Source of the DNA: Ignavibacteria bacterium
GTDB lineage: Bacteria; Bacteroidota; Ignavibacteria; Tepidaquicellales; OLB5
Reading direction: 5' to 3'
Length of the DNA: 9,086 nucleotides
Assembly: GCA_027492415.1 (NCBI GenBank)
Contig: JAPUEV010000227.1
Span: 1-9,086 of the forward strand
Made by a program: the position numbers and the translations under genes. Below are positions 6,765 to 9,086 of the stretch, one piece after another (positions within the stretch are counted from its first letter, which is position 1; the number at the start of each line of letters is the position of its first letter). Below the pieces are notes generated by a model. The model did not search any database, was not told the DNA's origin, and saw nothing but the letters and a program-made list of their open reading frames with translations.

Positions 6765-7614
6765 TGTTATTCATAATATCACTTTCTGTATCCCTGTTCT
6801 CTTCTACCAGCTGACCCTCATCAATAAAGCTTTCACCTTCAACAAACGAACCATCTTCAGCTTCGTCTTCACCTGCTCCATCATCAGTTATATCTTCACT
6901 TTGTGAATTCAGCTCATGAATATTCACAGGGTTACCATCTGCATCCTTTTCAGTAATAAGCTTCGAGGCAACGTTGCCTTCAGAAACCATTTTTTCACGG
7001 ATGTGATTTATCTCTTCGTAAAAATCTATATCTGACTGTGATACACCATCGGGCGGACCCGATTTAATTATCTCTTCAATTGCTTTAAGATGCGGCAGGT
7101 CTTCAACGGAATTAATCCCAAGATACTCCAGTAAATTATCTGTAGTTCCGTATAACATCGGTCTGCCAACAACTTCTGCCCTGCCTTTAATTGTTATCAG
7201 GTCTTTTTCAAGCAAAGAGCCTATTATATAATCCACATTAACACCGCGTACAGCTTCCATTTCTGCCTTTGTTATCGGCTGGTTGTAAGCAATAATTGCA
7301 AGTGTTTCAAGGGCTGATTGTGACAGCCTTCTTTTCAGCTTTTCCTTGTTCAGCTTTGCAAGCCATGGGGCATATTCATGCTTTGTTGCAAAGCGGTATG
7401 CGCCGGCAACCTGTATTATATTAAAAGAACTCTCATCAGAGCTGTATTTTTCTATAAGCTCGTTAACAGCTTTTTCAATATTACGGATATCCGAAGTAAC
7501 GCCCGTTTCGGATTTTTCCTGATTGATAATATCTTTCATCTGTTTTAACGTCAGGGGTCTATCTGATGAAAAGATCAAAACCTCAACAATTTTTTTTATG
7601 CCGTCAAAATTCAT
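6736..7614 (-). CDS. scpB: segregation and condensation protein B, with long acidic tail
   Basis: ScpB is the winged-helix partner that binds ScpA and regulates the SMC condensin, which compacts and segregates the chromosome. Two winged-helix domains are visible: about 1-90 (KKIVEVLIFSSDRPLTLKQM at 7-26) and about 91-178, with the conserved LSQSALETLAIIAYNQPIT (97-115), VRGVNVDYIIGSLLEKDLI (122-140) and GRPMLYGTT (150-158). The core ends near residue 180. The remaining 110 residues include a strongly acidic low-complexity tail (239-281) of Asp, Glu, Ser and Gly, probably disordered, making the 292-residue protein longer than the usual 180-200. The TAG stop at 6736-6738 lies inside rluB (29-base overlap). 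The ATG at 7614 has no Shine-Dalgarno. A TATAAT hexamer ends only 7 bases before it, with no matching upstream element. The 135-base AT-rich gap before it (7615-7749) contains no gene I can support. Confidence 0.94.
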   Translation of the reverse strand: MNFDGIKKIVEVLIFSSDRPLTLKQMKDIINQEKSETGVTSDIRNIEKAVNELIEKYSSDESSFNIIQVAGAYRFATKHEYAPWLAKLNKEKLKRRLSQSALETLAIIAYNQPITKAEMEAVRGVNVDYIIGSLLEKDLITIKGRAEVVGRPMLYGTTDNLLEYLGINSVEDLPHLKAIEEIIKSGPPDGVSQSDIDFYEEINHIREKMVSEGNVASKLITEKDADGNPVNIHELNSQSEDITDDGAGEDEAEDGSFVEGESFIDEGQLVEENRDTESDIMNNNESGGNGTT

Positions 7615-7749
7615 TTATGGTATTATATTGTTAAAAATCTTAATTTTAGCCTTAAAACGAGATACCACACTCGCAATATATAGTGGAAGTTGTATTGTGT
7701 ACGAATATAATAAAGCTTTTTTGGTAAATAAAGAGCAAAATGCAAAAAT

Positions 7750-8505
7750 TTAATTAAAACTTGAGGTTTCTATAATACCCTCTTCAGGCAATTCTGCAAT
7801 TTTAAAGATAAGGAAATCGGTAAGTGTTTCGTTGATTTTTATGCCAATAATGCCGTTTTTAGCCATTTCCAGTATCGCTATGAATGTTACAACAACCCTA
7901 ATCTTCTCCATACCTATTATCATTCCCAAAAACGAAACATACTCTGATGTAGTGCACATAGTATCTACAAACTGTATCTGCTCATCAATTGATACGTTCA
8001 TCCTGGTTATGTTATGAACCACTTCCTTTGGCTGGTGATCCATTGCGAATTTATAAGCTTTTATCAGGTTGTAAAGGGTTAAGTTCTGTATGGTTATATC
8101 TTCCTCAGCTTCATCATCTATTTTGTAATCGCCGTCAAAATCATTGCGGTAAAATACTTTCCTGTGCTCTTCTTCAAGGTTAGCAAACTCAACTGATGCA
8201 TCCTTAAAACGCTTATATTCAAGCAGGCGTTTTACAAGCTCATACCTCGGATCTTCCTCTTCTTCGGTAATTTCCTCCGGCTTAAAGAGCATCATCTTGG
8301 CTTTTATCTGTATTAGTGTCGCCGCCATTAAAATGAACTCGCTGGCAAGCTCAAGATCAAGCACCTGGATATAATTTACATACTCGCAGAACTCATTGGT
8401 GATTTTTGAGATGGGAATATTATGTATATCAAGCTCATCCCGCTGTATAAAGAACAGCAGCAGGTCTAAGGGACCCTCGAATTCATTGAGCTTTATTCTG
8501 TACAT
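7750..8505 (-). CDS. scpA: segregation and condensation protein A (kleisin)
   Basis: ScpA is the kleisin subunit that bridges the two SMC heads and recruits ScpB. The 251 residues match the usual length. The hallmark N-terminus FEGPLDLLLFFIQRDELDI (9-27) is present, followed by the helical segment SEFILMAATLIQIKAKMML (55-73) that contacts the SMC neck. An acidic linker EITEEEEDP (78-86) leads to LVKRLLEYKRFKDAS. The C-terminal winged helix that binds the SMC cap lies at about 170-245 (RVVVTFIAILEMAKNG). The ATG at 8505 gives the conserved start. No Shine-Dalgarno is visible, and the 237 bases upstream hold the repeat cluster before the receptor gene. scpB follows after 135 bases, wider than the overlap or short gap often seen between these two genes. 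Confidence 0.95.
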   Translation of the reverse strand: MYRIKLNEFEGPLDLLLFFIQRDELDIHNIPISKITNEFCEYVNYIQVLDLELASEFILMAATLIQIKAKMMLFKPEEITEEEEDPRYELVKRLLEYKRFKDASVEFANLEEEHRKVFYRNDFDGDYKIDDEAEEDITIQNLTLYNLIKAYKFAMDHQPKEVVHNITRMNVSIDEQIQFVDTMCTTSEYVSFLGMIIGMEKIRVVVTFIAILEMAKNGIIGIKINETLTDFLIFKIAELPEEGIIETSSFN

Positions 8506-8589
8506 GATGCAGCGAATATAAAGGTATCTTTTTTGAATTTAAATGCAGTAATACAATAAAACAATTTGCTAAGGTACTCCTAATTATAA

Positions 8590-8615
8590 CGTTCCCAAGC
8601 TGAAGCTTGGGAACG
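8590..8615. repeat. perfect 12-bp hairpin repeat
   Basis: The arms CGTTCCCAAGCT (8590-8601) and AGCTTGGGAACG (8604-8615) are exact inverse complements around a 2-base centre (GA). The stem is GC-rich in an AT-rich gap and lies 84 bases upstream of the scpA ATG. On the coding strand it is followed by TTATAATTAGG, which is not a clean T-run, so a terminator role is possible but unproven. The architecture (long perfect arms, 2-base centre) resembles the hairpin at 2055-2074, suggesting dispersed REP-like elements. Confidence 0.75.
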
Positions 8616-8632
8616 AGAAAACCATGATACTT

Positions 8633-8654
8633 GCTATGAATTTAAATTCATAGC
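8633..8654. repeat. 22-bp perfect palindrome
   Basis: GCTATGAATTT (8633-8643) is followed directly by its inverse complement AAATTCATAGC (8644-8654). It has no loop bases, so as DNA it is a perfectly symmetric site that a dimeric protein could bind; as RNA it would form a hairpin only with a few central pairs open. It sits between the 8590 hairpin and the composite repeat. An 11-base piece of it (TGAATTTAAAT) recurs at 8534-8544, closer to scpA. Confidence 0.6.
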
Positions 8655-8731
8655 TCACCTCTCCTTCAAGAAAACACTCTGTGTTTTCGAAGTCCCGCTC
8701 TAGCGGGATCAACAGAGGTATCGGGGGTGAG
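8654..8731. repeat. composite inverted-repeat element with two internal hairpins
   Basis: Outer ends CTCACC (8654-8659) and GGTGAG (8726-8731) are inverse complements; ACCTCT (8657-8662) and AGAGGT (8714-8719) are a competing outer pair. Inside are two hairpins in tandem. The first has CTTC + GAAAACAC (8664-8667, 8670-8677), loop TCT, then GTGTTTTC + GAAG (8681-8692), with a 2-base bulge. The second has TCCCGCT (8693-8699), CT, AGCGGGA (8702-8708). The whole can fold as a branched structure that starts 11 bases after the receptor stop codon. No reading frame is supported inside it. It looks like a short non-coding dispersed element, possibly also acting as the 3' end or terminator of the receptor mRNA. 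Confidence 0.6.
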
Positions 8732-8742
8732 GTCCACTTAAC

Positions 8743-9086
8743 TTACTTCCCTAAAATAAACCTGAAGCCTGCATAAAACTCTCTTCCTCTTGTAGGTCCC
8801 CAGATAAATGATGTATCAAAATACTGCCCGAAAGGATCATCAGCGGCAATTATCGGGTTATCCTGCTTAAAGTTCAGAAGATTTTCAACACCTGCGTAAA
8901 GCTCAACATACTTAAAGTTCTTTGAAAGCTGCATATTTATCAATGTATACGGCTTTGATTCCGTTGGCAATTGATACTCTACCGGGTTAGTTGCTGTTGA
9001 TGGTAAACGCTGCTTACTGAACCAGTTGAGACCCGCGCTTACACCCCATGATTTATTTGCAGGTGCATAGGAAAATGTAGCAAGTA
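8743..9086 (-). CDS. TonB-dependent receptor, C-terminal beta-barrel fragment
   Basis: The frame enters from the right edge without interruption and ends at a TAA at 8745-8743: 114 codons plus 2 bases visible, the rest of the gene lying outside the window. The sequence alternates polar and aromatic/hydrophobic residues as in outer-membrane beta-strands (SWGVSAGLNWFSKQRL; YTLINMQLSKNFKYVELYAG). VELYAGVENLLNFKQDNPI is typical of the last strands of TonB-dependent receptors, where a GVENLLN-like segment recurs. The end, PTRGREFYAGFRFILGK, matches the terminal strand 'P-x-x-GR-x-F-x-x-G-x-R-F', although it ends in Leu-Gly-Lys rather than the more common terminal aromatic. Such receptors import siderophores, vitamin B12, metals or sugars across the outer membrane; the ligand cannot be inferred from this part. 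No start codon is in view; the first in-frame TTG (8970) is internal. Confidence 0.85.
   Translation of the reverse strand, partial: LATFSYAPANKSWGVSAGLNWFSKQRLPSTATNPVEYQLPTESKPYTLINMQLSKNFKYVELYAGVENLLNFKQDNPIIAADDPFGQYFDTSFIWGPTRGREFYAGFRFILGK

Noticed and set aside
7660..7680. Possible terminator after scpA (CGAG ... CTCG then TTTT)
   Set aside because: Only a 4-bp stem with an 8-base loop; likely chance.
8743..8970. Small 75-residue protein starting at the TTG at 8970
   Set aside because: The frame continues upstream without a stop to the window edge with beta-barrel-type sequence, so it is the end of a larger receptor gene.

Overview
All eight recognisable genes lie on the minus strand, and two of them run off the window edges. 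Base composition is AT-leaning (about 40% G+C by eye). Most starts have no obvious Shine-Dalgarno sequence, the right edge carries a TonB-dependent outer-membrane receptor, and gaps hold short perfect hairpin repeats. Together these suggest a Gram-negative member of the Bacteroidota/Chlorobiota/Ignavibacteriota group. Ignavibacteria-like is my best guess, but this is inference from style, not from a marker gene.

In transcription order (right to left): (1) 8743-9086, the C-terminal end of a TonB-dependent receptor. (2) 8506-8742, a gap packed with inverted repeats. (3) 5727-8505, scpA, scpB and an RluB-type pseudouridine synthase, a chromosome-segregation plus rRNA-modification block in which scpB and rluB overlap by 29 bases. 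(4) 5619-5669, a terminator-like hairpin with a T-run. (5) 1-5581, lysS, a GNAT acetyltransferase, cystathionine beta-synthase, cystathionine gamma-lyase and a class V PLP enzyme cut by the left edge. These five are tightly spaced (8, 36, 89 and 0 bases) and look like one transcription unit.

The metabolic core is the reverse transsulfuration pathway. Cystathionine beta-synthase condenses homocysteine with serine, and cystathionine gamma-lyase splits cystathionine into cysteine, 2-oxobutyrate and ammonia. The class V PLP enzyme starts on the base right after the gamma-lyase stop codon, so it is probably co-translated with it. Its active-site sequence does not look like a standard SufS cysteine desulfurase, so its substrate is open. 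ScpA and ScpB are the kleisin and winged-helix partners of the SMC condensin.

Two gene starts need care. The longest reading frame of the gamma-lyase begins inside a hairpin repeat, and the real start is the ATG at 2040. The longest lysS frame begins inside the terminator-like hairpin, and a TTG at 5581 behind an AGGAGA is the better start. I saw no tRNA, rRNA, CRISPR array, transposase or phage gene. Most of the window is ordinary housekeeping DNA. The parts most worth a second look are the hairpin and leader in front of lysS, the class V enzyme, and the repeat cluster next to the receptor gene.
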